Shown: positions 1 through 9,832 of the stretch, one piece after another
Layout: every line of letters starts with the position of its first letter
How positions within the stretch are numbered: position 1 is the stretch's first letter
DNA from: Paenibacillus wulumuqiensis
GTDB lineage: Bacteria; Bacillota; Bacilli; Paenibacillales; Paenibacillaceae
Reading direction: 5' to 3'
Length of the DNA: 64,000 bases
Assembly: GCF_000971965.1 (NCBI RefSeq)
Contig: NZ_LAQP01000004.1
Coordinates: 372,001 to 436,000, forward strand
The notes under the pieces: model-generated
The model's database searches: none
What the model was told of the DNA's origin: nothing
What the model saw: only the letters and a program-made list of their open reading frames with translations
Translations under genes and position numbers: made by a program

Positions 1-964
1 GATCGGTGTGATCACTTCACCAACCGGAGCCGCGGTACGGGATATCGTAACTACGATCCGCAGACGCTATCCGGTCGTACGGATTGTCGTCTATCCGGTA
101 CTCGTTCAAGGTAAAGGAGCGGCTCCATCCGTCGTCAAGGCGATTCGCAATCTGAACCGAATGGATGAAGCGGATGTGCTGATCGTCGGCCGCGGCGGCG
201 GATCGCTGGAGGAATTGTGGGCGTTTAACGAAGAGATGGTAGCGCGAGCAATTGCCGAGTCGAAGATTCCGGTGATCTCGGCTGTCGGTCATGAGACCGA
301 CTTTACGATCGCCGATTTTGCAGCTGATCTGCGTGCAGCCACTCCCACGGCTGCGGCCGAACTGGCTGTACCGAATATTATCGAACTGCGCGCACAGCTG
401 CAGCAGGTGCGTCGTCAGCTTAAGCAGGGACTGCTGCGTCTGTCCCAGCGTCAGCGTGACCGACTGAACCGTCTCAAGCGTTCACCGGCACTGCTGCATC
501 CACAGCGTCAGCTGGTGCAGCACATGACCCGGCTCGATATGCTGGAGCGGCGTCTGACGAGCAGCCTTCAGCGGCGTGCCCATATTCAGCGCGACCGTCT
601 GGGACGCTACAATCAGCGTCTGGCCGGGCACAACCCGCAGGAACAGCTGATCTATGCACGCAGACGTACCGATACGGCTCGTCGTCAGCTGGAGCTGAGA
701 ATGCAGCAGATCCTGCGACAAAAACAACAAAAACTCGGCTTCGGCCTCAAACAGCTGGATGCCCTAAGCCCGCTCAAAGTAATGGCGCGGGGATACAGCC
801 TTGTATACGATGAACAGCAGGAACAGCTCGTCAAATCAGTCTCCCAGGTAGTAACCGGGGACAGAATTACTGTCAAGCTGGAAGATGGACAACTGAATTG
901 TCAGGTACAAAATATTGAGGAGGCGGACAACAATGGCAAAGGCAGCGAAGGAACAGGAGCTTAA
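1..964 (+). CDS. xseA: Exodeoxyribonuclease VII large subunit (5'-truncated by window edge)
   Basis: This is the large catalytic subunit of exonuclease VII, a cytoplasmic nuclease that degrades single-stranded DNA. The reading frame is open from base 2, so the N-terminal OB-fold part lies outside the window and about 320 C-terminal residues are visible. The visible part begins in the conserved [11 protein letters not shown] segment of the catalytic core and continues with [19 protein letters not shown] and the [19 protein letters not shown] segment, which are family hallmarks. A long arginine/glutamine-rich coiled coil follows, then the C-terminal domain with ARGYSLV. The 3' end overlaps xseB by 32 bases, as usual for the pair. 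The identification is secure; only the start is missing. Confidence 0.95.
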   Translation, partial: IGVITSPTGAAVRDIVTTIRRRYPVVRIVVYPVLVQGKGAAPSVVKAIRNLNRMDEADVLIVGRGGGSLEELWAFNEEMVARAIAESKIPVISAVGHETDFTIADFAADLRAATPTAAAELAVPNIIELRAQLQQVRRQLKQGLLRLSQRQRDRLNRLKRSPALLHPQRQLVQHMTRLDMLERRLTSSLQRRAHIQRDRLGRYNQRLAGHNPQEQLIYARRRTDTARRQLELRMQQILRQKQQKLGFGLKQLDALSPLKVMARGYSLVYDEQQEQLVKSVSQVVTGDRITVKLEDGQLNCQVQNIEEADNNGKGSEGTGA

Positions 965-1193
965 TTTTGAGCAGGCAATGGACCGGCTGGAAGAGATCGT
1001 CTCCGAACTGGAACATGGTGATGTACCGCTGGAAAAAGCGATCGATCTTTTCCAACAGGGAATGAAGCTGTCCCAGGTATGCGGCTCCAAACTGGAAGAA
1101 GTGGAACGCAAAATCGAAATGATCGTGGAGGAAGACGGCGAACTGCGTAAAAAGCCTTTTGATGCAGCGGAAAGCGGTGAAAATATTGAGTAA
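933..1193 (+). CDS. xseB: Exodeoxyribonuclease VII small subunit
   Basis: Small non-catalytic partner of XseA, 86 residues, close to the family's usual 70-85. Sequence features are the conserved [25 protein letters not shown] segment (split here as [14 protein letters not shown] then [11 protein letters not shown]) and [12 protein letters not shown], giving a helical hairpin. The ATG at 933 is chosen because a strong GAGGAGG Shine-Dalgarno (917-923) precedes it. An in-frame upstream start at 915 would sit on top of that site. It overlaps the end of xseA and the beginning of ispA, so the three genes are almost certainly translationally coupled in one operon. Confidence 0.93.
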   Translation: MAKAAKEQELNFEQAMDRLEEIVSELEHGDVPLEKAIDLFQQGMKLSQVCGSKLEEVERKIEMIVEEDGELRKKPFDAAESGENIE

Positions 1194-2088
1194 CCGTCCG
1201 GAACTGAAACAGTATATTCAAGACATTTCCACCTACATGGAATCGCGTCTGAAAAACGCTCTGCCTGAAAGCTGGCAGGTGCCGGATACATTACAGCAAT
1301 CCATGCTCTATTCCCTGATGGCCGGCGGCAAAAGACTGCGTCCGGTATTTGTTATCGCCGCAGCCGAAGCGCTGGGCGGCAGCAGGGAAAAAGCGGCTCC
1401 GGTTGCCTGTGCCGTGGAGATGGTGCATACGTATTCACTCGTTCATGATGACCTTCCGGCGATGGATGATGATGATTACCGTCGCGGCAAACTGACCAAC
1501 CACAAAGTGTACGGTGAAGCGATGGCGATTCTCGCAGGAGATGCGCTGCTGACCCATGCTTTTCATAGTGCAGCCGAAGCGCTTCAGGCTGGTGTACCGG
1601 CGGAAGCTGTCGTAGCCATCATCAGCGATCTGGCCGAATATGCCGGTCCGCGCGGGATGGTCGGCGGTCAAGTGGCGGATATGCAAGGCGAGCAGGGGAT
1701 GACCGAGCTAAGTCAGCTGCAGTATATTCATCTGCACAAGACGGCTGATTTGTTCATGTTCTCGCTAACTGCCGGAGCGCGTACAGCTGGAGCGACAGAA
1801 GAGCAGCTGACTGCACTGCGTCAGTTCGGTTCGGATATCGGGCTTGCTTTTCAGATTCAGGATGACATCCTCGATGTGATCGGCGACGAAGCCAAGCTGG
1901 GCAAGAAGACGCAAAGTGACAGCAAGCTGCAAAAAGTCACCTATCCTTACTTCATCGGTCTGGAGGAATCGCAGCGGGAAGTCGCCCGTCTGACAGCAAG
2001 TGCCAAGGCAGCGCTGCAGCAGGCCGGTCTGCAGGATTCCAGTCGGCTGGAGGAAATTGCTGACTATTTGGTGCAACGTGACCATTAA
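1177..2088 (+). CDS. ispA: Farnesyl diphosphate synthase / geranyltranstransferase
   Basis: Short-chain polyprenyl diphosphate synthase that condenses isopentenyl diphosphate with DMAPP/GPP to farnesyl diphosphate in the cytoplasm, feeding undecaprenyl and quinone synthesis. The first aspartate-rich motif appears as HDDLPAMDDDDYRRG with the downstream GEAMAILAGDALLT, and the second as FQIQDDILDVIGD. The GGKRLRP substrate-binding motif is present near residue 50. A GTG start at 1177 or TTG at 1186 fits family length (about 300 residues). The ATG at 1162 would add a short, unconserved extension inside xseB. It overlaps xseB and precedes dxs, so two isoprenoid genes sit behind the exonuclease pair, as in related bacteria. 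Confidence 0.92.
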   Translation: MKILSNRPELKQYIQDISTYMESRLKNALPESWQVPDTLQQSMLYSLMAGGKRLRPVFVIAAAEALGGSREKAAPVACAVEMVHTYSLVHDDLPAMDDDDYRRGKLTNHKVYGEAMAILAGDALLTHAFHSAAEALQAGVPAEAVVAIISDLAEYAGPRGMVGGQVADMQGEQGMTELSQLQYIHLHKTADLFMFSLTAGARTAGATEEQLTALRQFGSDIGLAFQIQDDILDVIGDEAKLGKKTQSDSKLQKVTYPYFIGLEESQREVARLTASAKAALQQAGLQDSSRLEEIADYLVQRDH

Positions 2089-2272
2089 AGGTTACGTATA
2101 GCCATGAAGGTTCGTCTATTCTATAGATCACCCACATTCACTCTCTAAAAGTGACAGGATTTCGAATTAAGTCCGGCTTGTGGTATAGTGAATAGTAATA
2201 ATATATCGAAGAATAGCTGAATAAAATCAATTTGGATGTAAAAATGTGTCCAAAGGAAAGCGGGGAAATGGT

Positions 2273-4174
2273 GTGCTGCTTCCACAGATTCATCAACCAA
2301 GTGATCTAAAAGATCTAACAACAGAACAATTAACCGTACTGGCAGGAGAGATTCGTCAGTTTCTGATCGAAAAATTATCGGCAACCGGCGGTCATCTGGC
2401 CTCCAATCTCGGGGTCGTGGAGCTTACCCTGGCACTGCATTATTTGTATGACAGTCCCAAAGACAAGTTTATTTTTGACGTAGGACACCAGGCATATGTG
2501 CATAAGGTTCTGACCGGACGGATGGACCGCTTTGATACCCTGCGTAAATACAAAGGATTGTGCGGCTTTGTCAAACGAAATGAAAGCGAACACGATGTGT
2601 GGGAAGCTGGTCACAGCAGCACATCGCTGTCTGCTGCCATGGGTATGGCGCTGGCGCGTGATTTCAAAAAAGAAGACAACAAAGTCGTCGCTGTGATCGG
2701 TGATGGTGCGCTGACCGGTGGTATGGCGTTCGAAGCACTGAACCATATCGGTCACGAACAGCGCAAGCTGACCGTCGTACTGAACGATAATGAGATGTCC
2801 ATCGCACCCAACGTTGGTGCCATGCACAAATACCTGGGCAAAATCCGTTCGGATAAAGGGTATCTTCGTGCCAAGGACGAAGTGGAGCAGCTGCTCAGAA
2901 AGATTCCGGCGATCGGCGGCAAAATTGCCAAAACGGCGGAAAAACTCAAAGATACCCTCAAATATGCGATGGTATCGGGTGTGCTGTTCGAGGAGCTCGG
3001 CTTTACTTACTTTGGTCCGGTAGACGGACATGATCTGCCCAAACTGCTGGAGACTTTCCGTCAGGCGGATAACGTGGACGGTCCTGTACTGATCCATATC
3101 GTGACCATCAAAGGCAAAGGCTATCTGCCGGCCGAAGCGGATTCCTACAAATGGCATGGCATTACGCCATACAAAATCGAATCCGGTCAGGTGCTCAAGG
3201 CTGCAGGCAATCCAATGTACACCGAAGTATTCGGTCAGACACTGATCGAGCTGGCGGAACAGGATGAGCGTATCGTAGCCGTTACACCGGCGATGCCTGG
3301 TGGATCGGGACTGTTCCCATTTGCCAAGCGCTTCCCGGATCGTATGATTGATGTCGGCATTGCCGAGCAGCATGCAGCGACCATGTGTGCAGCACTGGCC
3401 ATGGAAGGAATGAAGCCGGTCTATGCGGTCTATTCCACGTTCATGCAGCGTGCCTATGATCAGATCGTACATGATATTTGCCGTCATAATGCCAATGTCA
3501 TGTTTGCGATTGACCGTGCCGGATTTGTCGGAGCGGATGGGGAGACCCATCAGGGCGTATATGATATCGCGTTCATGCGTCATATCCCGAATATGGTCAT
3601 TATGATGCCCAAGGATGAGAATGAACTGCGCCATATGATGAAAACAGCGCTGGATTACAATGAAGGTCCGATCGCTTACCGTTATCCGCGTATTAACGGT
3701 CTTGGCGTAGCGATGGATCAGCAGCTTGTTCCGATTCCGATCGGCACTTGGGAAAAGGTTCGCGAGGGCGATAACTACGCCATCCTCGCATCCGGCCCGA
3801 TGGTACAAATGGGAATGGAAGTGGCAGAGGAACTCAAGCGCGATGGTATGAACGTAGCGGTAATTAACGCACGATTCATGAAGCCACTGGATGAGAAGAT
3901 GCTGCTGGAACTGGCGGACAAAGGTACACGCATGCTTGTTGTGGAAGAAGTATCCCAGGCAGGCAGCATGGGCAGCGCAGTGCTGGAATTCTATGCTGCA
4001 CAGGGACTGCATGAAGTCACAGTAGGTCTGATGGGTGTACCAGATGAATTTATTGAACATGGCAGCATCAAGGATCAGCAGGCTGAAGCCGGATTAACAC
4101 CGGAAAATATCGCTGCCTCTCTGCGTGCGCTGGCTCCCGGCAAAGCCTGGACGTTTCAGAAAAATTCCGTATAA
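2273..4174 (+). CDS. dxs: 1-deoxy-D-xylulose-5-phosphate synthase
   Basis: Thiamine-diphosphate enzyme joining pyruvate and glyceraldehyde 3-phosphate, the first step of the MEP isoprenoid pathway. The N-terminal thiamine-binding region shows [27 protein letters not shown] and the metal-binding [16 protein letters not shown]. The central domain carries the conserved [12 protein letters not shown] with its catalytic glutamate, followed by [11 protein letters not shown] and [15 protein letters not shown]. About 633 residues from the GTG at 2273, normal for the family. GTG 2246 is in frame but would add nine unconserved residues and place the purine-rich GGAAAGCGGGGA (2255-2266) inside the coding region instead of acting as Shine-Dalgarno. 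It is separated from ispA by about 180 bases. Confidence 0.95.
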   Translation: MLLPQIHQPSDLKDLTTEQLTVLAGEIRQFLIEKLSATGGHLASNLGVVELTLALHYLYDSPKDKFIFDVGHQAYVHKVLTGRMDRFDTLRKYKGLCGFVKRNESEHDVWEAGHSSTSLSAAMGMALARDFKKEDNKVVAVIGDGALTGGMAFEALNHIGHEQRKLTVVLNDNEMSIAPNVGAMHKYLGKIRSDKGYLRAKDEVEQLLRKIPAIGGKIAKTAEKLKDTLKYAMVSGVLFEELGFTYFGPVDGHDLPKLLETFRQADNVDGPVLIHIVTIKGKGYLPAEADSYKWHGITPYKIESGQVLKAAGNPMYTEVFGQTLIELAEQDERIVAVTPAMPGGSGLFPFAKRFPDRMIDVGIAEQHAATMCAALAMEGMKPVYAVYSTFMQRAYDQIVHDICRHNANVMFAIDRAGFVGADGETHQGVYDIAFMRHIPNMVIMMPKDENELRHMMKTALDYNEGPIAYRYPRINGLGVAMDQQLVPIPIGTWEKVREGDNYAILASGPMVQMGMEVAEELKRDGMNVAVINARFMKPLDEKMLLELADKGTRMLVVEEVSQAGSMGSAVLEFYAAQGLHEVTVGLMGVPDEFIEHGSIKDQQAEAGLTPENIAASLRALAPGKAWTFQKNSV

Positions 4175-4536
4175 GCATAAAGTGATCACAGAGAGTGCAT
4201 CGACTCCCTGTGCATTCCTGTCTTGGGGAGAACAGTAAACGATATGTACTTCTCTGTGAGCAGTAGTTGAATAGATATGCACGAAGCGGGAAGGGTTCTT
4301 TCCGCTTCGTTTGCTGTTGGAGTGCCTCGGCTTCAGGTATAATTACTATCAGACTGTAAAAACTGAGTGTAAAAAGCGAATATCACTTTGATCAAATCAA
4401 CTTCTCTGTCGGCTGTACGAACAGCCAAATCCGCTTTGGCTTTACAATAGACGGAATAGATATTCAGATACGCTAACCATAGCAGGACTGAGCCGGAGGC
4501 GATTTATTATTAATATGAATGTAGGAGTTACTCACC
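4175..4536. other. Intergenic region between dxs and tlyA
   Basis: No credible gene is seen. It contains a terminator-like hairpin at 4283-4308 and a TATAAT-like hexamer at 4338-4343 with only a poor -35 (TTGGAG, spacing 15). The rest is unremarkable. Confidence 0.6.
4283..4313 (+). terminator. Probable terminator after dxs
   Basis: Ten-base stem GAAGCGGGAA (4283-4292) pairing with TTTCCGCTTC (4299-4308), one G-T pair, six-base loop, followed by a short GTTT tail. The U-tract is weak, so termination may be inefficient. Confidence 0.5.
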
Positions 4537-5397
4537 ATGGCAAGCGATAAGGAACGGGTTGACGTACTGCTCGTAGAGCAGGGATATTATGAGAGCCGTG
4601 AAAAGGCCAAAGCAGCCGTTATGGCGGGCCTGGTCTATGCCGGAACCGAACGTTTGGAAAAGCCGGGCATGAAGATTGCACGCGATACAGCGCTGAATGT
4701 CAAAGGGGCTGTTCACCCGTATGTCAGCCGCGGCGGACTCAAGCTGGAAAAAGCACTCAAGCATTTTGGCATTGAGATGAACGGCCGTACGATGCTGGAT
4801 ATTGGCTCATCCACCGGTGGATTCACTGACTGTGCCCTGCAAAATGGCGCCGAGTATGTTTATGCTATTGATGTCGGATACAACCAGCTGGACTGGTCGC
4901 TGCGCAATCATCCGCAGGTATGTGTGATGGAGCGGACCAATTTCCGCTATATGACACCGGACCAGCTGGAAGGTCCTGTGCCCAATTTTGCCAGTATTGA
5001 TGTATCGTTCATCTCACTGCGGCTCATGCTGCCTCCGCTCAAGGAACTGCTTGGCAGACCGGCGGATATTGCAGCATTGATCAAGCCGCAGTTCGAGGCA
5101 GGCCGCGACAAAGTGGGGAAAACCGGAGTTGTACGCGATCCCAAAGTTCATCAGGAAGTACTGCTGACCGTATTATCCTTTGCCCGTGAACTGGGCTATG
5201 TATTAAAAGGCCTGACTTTCTCGCCGATAACAGGGGGAGAGGGGAATATTGAATTCCTCGCGCACTGGTACCTTCCTTCCGGCGAAGGGGACGATACGCT
5301 GGAACAGCTGGATACACTGGATATTGAACAGCTTTCAGCCCAGACTGCTGCTGAAGCTTCGCATACATTTAGAGGCGGCGCAGCCAAGCACCAGTAG
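4537..5397 (+). CDS. TlyA-family rRNA 2'-O-methyltransferase (YqxC-like)
   Basis: Predicted SAM-dependent ribose methyltransferase of the TlyA/hemolysin A family, acting on ribosomal RNA. An S4 RNA-binding domain occupies about residues 5-65 (RVDVLLVEQGYYESREKAK, then GMKI). The FtsJ/Rossmann domain follows with SRGGLKLEKAL, the SAM-binding MLDIGSSTGGFTDCALQ and ASIDVSFISLR. The family's lysine-aspartate-lysine type catalytic residues appear present (K in GGLKLEK, D in IDVSF, K in LIKPQFE). Length 286 is slightly above the typical 270 because of an acidic C-terminal tail. Position between dxs and argR matches the Bacillus order. The historical hemolysin name should not be used for function. 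Confidence 0.88.
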   Translation: MASDKERVDVLLVEQGYYESREKAKAAVMAGLVYAGTERLEKPGMKIARDTALNVKGAVHPYVSRGGLKLEKALKHFGIEMNGRTMLDIGSSTGGFTDCALQNGAEYVYAIDVGYNQLDWSLRNHPQVCVMERTNFRYMTPDQLEGPVPNFASIDVSFISLRLMLPPLKELLGRPADIAALIKPQFEAGRDKVGKTGVVRDPKVHQEVLLTVLSFARELGYVLKGLTFSPITGGEGNIEFLAHWYLPSGEGDDTLEQLDTLDIEQLSAQTAAEASHTFRGGAAKHQ

Positions 5398-5886
5398 GAA
5401 ATGACTGTATAGAAGCAGAATCTGCGGCGTCAGAGCATGCCGGAGCAGAGCTGCAACAATCGGATAGCAGATACAGGAGAAGCCTGCTGCTAAGCGTCAA
5501 GCTGGCAAAAGGCTTCTTTTCGCCGCTGCTGCGTGGTCCATGGTACAGATACAGAGTTGTAAAAAGTTTGGCGATTAAAGTTTGATTTGGCTATTGATTT
5601 ACGAACAGATATTCCTATATAATGAGAACGAACGTTCCTCCCGATAGCAATATTCACCCCGGGTTGGACCTTACCGTTCTGGATGTTACAATAGGATAAT
5701 GTGCGAAGCTGAATTGAATGTCGTTAAATGGACTACAATATTTTCCATTTATACAAAGGAGTCTACCTTGTTCATAGCGAATAATTATAGGTCTGCCTGC
5801 ATAAGATTGGCAGCGATATGAACAGGTATTTACGACAATAATCACTTGCATGCTAGCTATAGAGCATACCATTAACGGAGGTCTGT
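5398..5886. other. Intergenic region between tlyA and argR
   Basis: No gene recognised. An AGAAGCC (5478-5484) / GGCTTCT (5511-5517) inverted repeat followed by TTT may be a weak terminator for tlyA. TATAAT at 5618-5623 lies in an AT-rich stretch and may belong to an argR promoter. No perfect ARG box was recognised. Confidence 0.45.
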
Positions 5887-6336
5887 ATGAAGGGACAGCG
5901 ACATATCAAAATTCGAGAAATTATTACGCATCAGGATATTGAGACACAGGATGATCTGGTAGAAGCACTGCGTCAGGCAGGTTTTCAGGTTACCCAGGCT
6001 ACGGTATCCCGGGACATCAAAGAACTATTGTTAATCAAAATTCCGACAGATGACGGAAGATATAAATATTCTTTACCAACGGATCAACGCTATAACCCGG
6101 TGCAAAAGCTCAAACGTGCACTGGTGGACAATTTCCTGCAAATTGACTTTACGAATAATCTGGTAGTCATGAAGTGTCTGCCCGGTACAGCCAATTCCAT
6201 TGCATCTCTGATCGACAGCATGGAATGGTCTCAGATTATGGGTACCCTTTCCGGCGATGACACAATGCTGATCATTTGCCGTACTGAAGAAGACAGCCAG
6301 AAAGTCATCGAGCAGATTATGGGATTCATTTCCTGA
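5887..6336 (+). CDS. argR: Arginine repressor ArgR/AhrC
   Basis: Arginine-responsive hexameric repressor/activator, 149 residues as usual. The N-terminal winged helix holds [22 protein letters not shown] followed by the recognition element [16 protein letters not shown]. The C-terminal oligomerisation and arginine-binding domain contains [13 protein letters not shown] and [14 protein letters not shown], with the aspartate pair that contacts arginine. A strong GGAGG Shine-Dalgarno precedes the ATG. It sits between the TlyA-like gene and recN, exactly as ahrC does in Bacillus. It presumably controls arginine genes elsewhere; none is in this window. Confidence 0.95.
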   Translation: MKGQRHIKIREIITHQDIETQDDLVEALRQAGFQVTQATVSRDIKELLLIKIPTDDGRYKYSLPTDQRYNPVQKLKRALVDNFLQIDFTNNLVVMKCLPGTANSIASLIDSMEWSQIMGTLSGDDTMLIICRTEEDSQKVIEQIMGFIS

Positions 6337-6477
6337 GTCACTCATTACTCTGTGCAAGATGACGTCGTAATTCAATACAGCCGGTTGGATCAAACCGCCT
6401 GCTGACATGCCGGAGATGTGATCCTGCTCGTTATAAGCGTTGCTCCATAGTCTTGTACACGAAGAGGAGTGAGCTCC

Positions 6478-8217
6478 ATGCTGGTCATGCTGAGCATTAA
6501 AAACCTGGCTGTTATTGAAGAAATCGACGTTTACTTTCATAAAGGATTCCACGTACTGAGCGGTGAGACCGGTGCTGGTAAATCCATCATTATCGATGCG
6601 CTCGGTCTTATTGCAGGCGGAAGAGGCTCAGCGGATCTTGTTCGCTACGGATGTGACAAAGCGGAGATGGAAGCGCTGTTCGAACTGCGTGCGACCCATC
6701 CGGTATGGGATACGTTATCCCGTCTCGGTATCCAGGGTACGGCAGAGGAACATCTGGTTATTCGCCGTGAAGTAACCGTGAATGGCAAGAGTACCGCACG
6801 GATTAACGGGCAGCTGGTTAATCTGTCCATGCTGCGTGAAGTGGGCGAACAGCTGGTTAACATTCATGGCCAGCATGAGCATCAGTCCCTGATGAAGCCG
6901 GAACGCCATCTTGGATTGCTGGATACATTCGGCGATGTCAAGATTGGCCCGGTCAAAATGAAATATCATGAGCAGTACAATGCCTACATCAAGGTAGAAC
7001 GTGAACTGCGTGATCTGCAGGAAACAAGCCAGAAAACCTATCAGATGATGGATCTGTACCGCTTCCAGCTGGAAGAAATCTCTTCGGCCAATCTGCAGCC
7101 AGGGGAAGATGAAGAACTGCAGGACGAGCGTCTGCGCCTCGCACACAGTGAGAAAATGATGGATGCGGTATCCGGCAGCTATCATAATCTGAATGGTGAC
7201 GGCAGCATGGGAGCTCTCAGTGTGGCATTGTCCCGTCTGGGCGATGTATCCCGCTACGACTCCAAGAACCTGGACCCGATTGTGGAACAGCTGCAGTCTG
7301 CCTATTACCAATTGGAAGATGCCATTTACCAGCTGCGCAGCTATCAGGAGAATATCGAATTCAATCCGGGCCGACTGGAAGAAGTGGAATCCCGTCTGAA
7401 TCTGATCTCCGGCCTGCGCCGCAAATACGGCGAGAACGTGGAACAGATTCTGGAATACTACGAGAAAATCCAGCATGAGACCGATTTGCTGGAAAATAAG
7501 GATGAGCGCCTGCTGGAGCTCACCGACAAACGGGACAAGCTGCGCAACAAGCTGCTGGAGACCGGTGAGAAGCTGAGCAAGCTGCGCCGTGAGTGCGCTC
7601 AGGAACTGGCCGAACAGGTAGAAGCGGAACTGAAGGATCTGCAAATGCAGCGTACCTCGCTGCGTGTGAATATCGCTTATATCGAAGATGCCAACGGCGT
7701 CTGCTGGAATGGCCGCAATATTCGCATTACCCGTCAGGGTATTGATACAGCAGAATTCCTGATTTCCCCGAACCCGGGTGAGCCGCTTCGTCCGCTGGGC
7801 AAAATTGCTTCCGGTGGTGAGCTTTCACGTATTATGCTGGCACTCAAAAGTATCTTTGCCCGTCATGATCAGGTACCTGTACTTGTATTTGACGAAGTGG
7901 ATACCGGTGTCAGTGGACGTGCAGCCCAATCGATCGCGGAGAAACTGTTCAAGTTATCTTCGGAATGCCAGGTATTCTCGATTACTCACCTTCCTCAGGT
8001 AGCATGTATGGCAGACCACCAGTATCTGATCGAGAAACAGATTGTCGGTGATCGTACAGCTACCCGTGTCGTCTCCCTCCACGAAGATGGTCGGGTCGAT
8101 GAACTGGCACGTATGCTAGGTGGCGTCGAGATTACTGAGAAAACGAATCATCATGCTCACGAGATGCTCAAACTGGCAGAAGCACGCAAAGATGATTCAT
8201 CCTATGCGGTTCACTGA
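6478..8217 (+). CDS. recN: DNA repair protein RecN
   Basis: SMC-like ATPase acting early in double-strand break repair. The Walker A motif GETGAGKSIIIDALGL lies near residue 30. The central part is a long antiparallel coiled coil rich in charged residues. Near the C-terminus are the ABC signature region ASGGELSRIMLALKS and Walker B VLVFDEVDTGVSG, then a histidine switch region SITHLPQVA. About 579 residues. The ATG at 6478 is preferred because the AAGAGGAG site (6462-6469) is ideally spaced for it. The upstream GTG at 6469 would overlap that site. A strong terminator follows, and spoIVB, usually next, is absent. Confidence 0.95.
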   Translation: MLVMLSIKNLAVIEEIDVYFHKGFHVLSGETGAGKSIIIDALGLIAGGRGSADLVRYGCDKAEMEALFELRATHPVWDTLSRLGIQGTAEEHLVIRREVTVNGKSTARINGQLVNLSMLREVGEQLVNIHGQHEHQSLMKPERHLGLLDTFGDVKIGPVKMKYHEQYNAYIKVERELRDLQETSQKTYQMMDLYRFQLEEISSANLQPGEDEELQDERLRLAHSEKMMDAVSGSYHNLNGDGSMGALSVALSRLGDVSRYDSKNLDPIVEQLQSAYYQLEDAIYQLRSYQENIEFNPGRLEEVESRLNLISGLRRKYGENVEQILEYYEKIQHETDLLENKDERLLELTDKRDKLRNKLLETGEKLSKLRRECAQELAEQVEAELKDLQMQRTSLRVNIAYIEDANGVCWNGRNIRITRQGIDTAEFLISPNPGEPLRPLGKIASGGELSRIMLALKSIFARHDQVPVLVFDEVDTGVSGRAAQSIAEKLFKLSSECQVFSITHLPQVACMADHQYLIEKQIVGDRTATRVVSLHEDGRVDELARMLGGVEITEKTNHHAHEMLKLAEARKDDSSYAVH

Positions 8218-8310
8218 TTGTACAGGCAAACGGTACAGGACGCTGTGTAACCTCGCCTGATAGATTCAGTCCTTTAGACCACTTATTGGATGTCAGACCA
8301 TATTAACGGC

Positions 8311-8339
8311 AGGAGAGCTTGGTGCAAGCTCTCCTTTTT
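8311..8339 (+). terminator. Rho-independent terminator after recN
   Basis: Perfect 11-base stem AGGAGAGCTTG (8311-8321) / CAAGCTCTCCT (8325-8335), three-base loop, followed by a five-base T run. It closes the recN transcript. Confidence 0.92.
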
Positions 8340-8509
8340 GCTTACATATACAAAGACTGATCCCGAAAACGCTGCTTTGCGGTCGAGTGATATACCAGCA
8401 AACTATCTCAAAAAGCTGGCAAGAGAAGAGTTGTCTTAAATAAGTATGCAGTATACTTTCTAAATTAGATTTATTTTAGAAAAAATGGTAAAAAACCCCG
8501 ATTTTTATT

Positions 8510-8606
8510 TTCGACAGAAGGGATTATAATAAAAATGTCGAAAACTATAAAAGGCATGATAAAAAATTAAACTTTATAACGAAAATAGCTGTATTTATAT
8601 GTCGAT
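8510..8606 (+). promoter_or_regulatory. Putative Spo0A boxes and promoter upstream of spo0A
   Basis: TTCGACA (8510-8516) and TGTCGAA (8536-8542) are exact inverted copies of the Spo0A-binding core TGTCGAA, and TGTCGAT (8600-8606) is a one-mismatch third copy. A TATAAT (8525-8530) lies between the first two. This arrangement would let phosphorylated Spo0A control its own promoter, as known in Bacillus. The rest of 8340-8666 is AT-rich and contains no gene. Confidence 0.6.
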
Positions 8607-8666
8607 GCACTACAGGTCCTAATAAATGAGGCTGATTTTAACCAATGACCCAGGAGGGATTTTTTG

Positions 8667-9491
8667 ATGTCTAATATTCGAGTATTACTGGCGGATGATA
8701 ATCGTGAATTTACCAATATGCTGGCTGAGTATATTTCCGGTCAGGAAGATATGGAAGTGGCAGGTGTCGCTTTTAACGGAGAAGAAGTACTGAAGACAAT
8801 TGAGCAGCTGCCTGAGCTGCCGGATATACTTATTCTGGATATTATTATGCCTCATCTGGATGGACTCGGTGTACTGGAACGTCTGCGTGATATGAATCTG
8901 AATCCGGCACCGAAAGTGATTATGTTGACCGCGTTTGGTCAGGAGAATATTACACAGCGTGCGGTACAGCTCGGCGCATCGTATTACATCCTGAAACCGT
9001 TTGATATGGAAGTGCTGGTAAGCCGGGTTCGTCAGCTGGTTGGGCAGCCGCTTACAACCGGCGGTGGCGCTATGCAGTCTTCCGGCAATAACAACTCGAT
9101 GAACAAATCGTCGATGTCGTCACCGCCCAAAACCCGTAATCTGGATGCCAGCATCACGGCAATCATCCACGAAATCGGCGTGCCGGCTCATATTAAAGGA
9201 TACCAGTATCTGCGTGAAGCGATTACTATGGTATATAATAATATTGAGATTCTCGGCTCGATCACCAAAACACTATATCCGGCCATCGCGGAGAAATTCA
9301 AAACGACTCCATCCCGTGTAGAACGGGCCATCCGTCATGCGATTGAAGTGGCCTGGACAAGAGGCAATATTGACAGTATCAGCCATCTGTTCGGCTATAC
9401 GATCAACATTAGCAAATCCAAGCCGACAAACAGCGAATTTATCGCGATGGTAGCAGATAAACTGCGCATCGAGAATAAAGTAACGAATTAA
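8667..9491 (+). CDS. spo0A: Stage 0 sporulation protein A, response regulator Spo0A
   Basis: Master response regulator of sporulation and stationary-phase genes. The receiver domain shows the acidic pair LLADDN, the phosphoacceptor aspartate in [13 protein letters not shown] (near residue 55) and the conserved lysine in YILKPFD. A serine/asparagine-rich linker of about 25 residues precedes the C-terminal effector domain, with [21 protein letters not shown] (split across its helix) and the recognition helix region [17 protein letters not shown]. About 274 residues with no visible damage. The ATG at 8667 follows an AGGAGGGA site; the preceding TTG is not needed. Its intact state contrasts with the missing sporulation genes around it. 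Confidence 0.96.
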   Translation: MSNIRVLLADDNREFTNMLAEYISGQEDMEVAGVAFNGEEVLKTIEQLPELPDILILDIIMPHLDGLGVLERLRDMNLNPAPKVIMLTAFGQENITQRAVQLGASYYILKPFDMEVLVSRVRQLVGQPLTTGGGAMQSSGNNNSMNKSSMSSPPKTRNLDASITAIIHEIGVPAHIKGYQYLREAITMVYNNIEILGSITKTLYPAIAEKFKTTPSRVERAIRHAIEVAWTRGNIDSISHLFGYTINISKSKPTNSEFIAMVADKLRIENKVTN

Positions 9492-9832
9492 TGCGGAACA
9501 GCATGCTGCATTAAGCAGCTATGCAAGTCACCAGATAGGTTGAATCGTTGGCAGGAGCGTTCATCGTTAATGGATGAGCGCTTTTGTTTGTAATAGGCAG
9601 ACCACCCATGAGATAGTCTATCCATGAAATGTACCTTATTCGATAACCACAGGAGACCGGGTAAACTAGGGCTGTACACTGTAATGCTCCAGGTTATTCT
9701 CTTTCTGCTGTATATAGTGTTTCTCATTGCAGTTTGACTATCCAATTTCGCCGAACGTAATAGAGCCACCTCATAGGAGTATTTTCGGAATTCCCAATAG
9801 ATCATTCAAAAAGTTAAAGGAGGAGACCAATT
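9492..9832. other. Intergenic region after spo0A
   Basis: No credible gene. A terminator lies at 9556-9585, and the AT-rich second half presumably holds the promoter of the next gene, but no clear -35/-10 pair was recognised. Confidence 0.5.
9556..9585 (+). terminator. Probable terminator after spo0A
   Basis: Ten-base stem AGCGTTCATC (9556-9565) with GATGAGCGCT (9573-9582), one G-T pair, seven-base loop, then TTTT and further T-rich sequence. Confidence 0.7.

Noticed and set aside
2375-4060. 561-residue open frame antisense to dxs, and similar long antisense frames over other core genes
   Set aside because: Histidine/arginine-rich shadow translations created by codon bias of the real genes; no starts with ribosome sites or family motifs.
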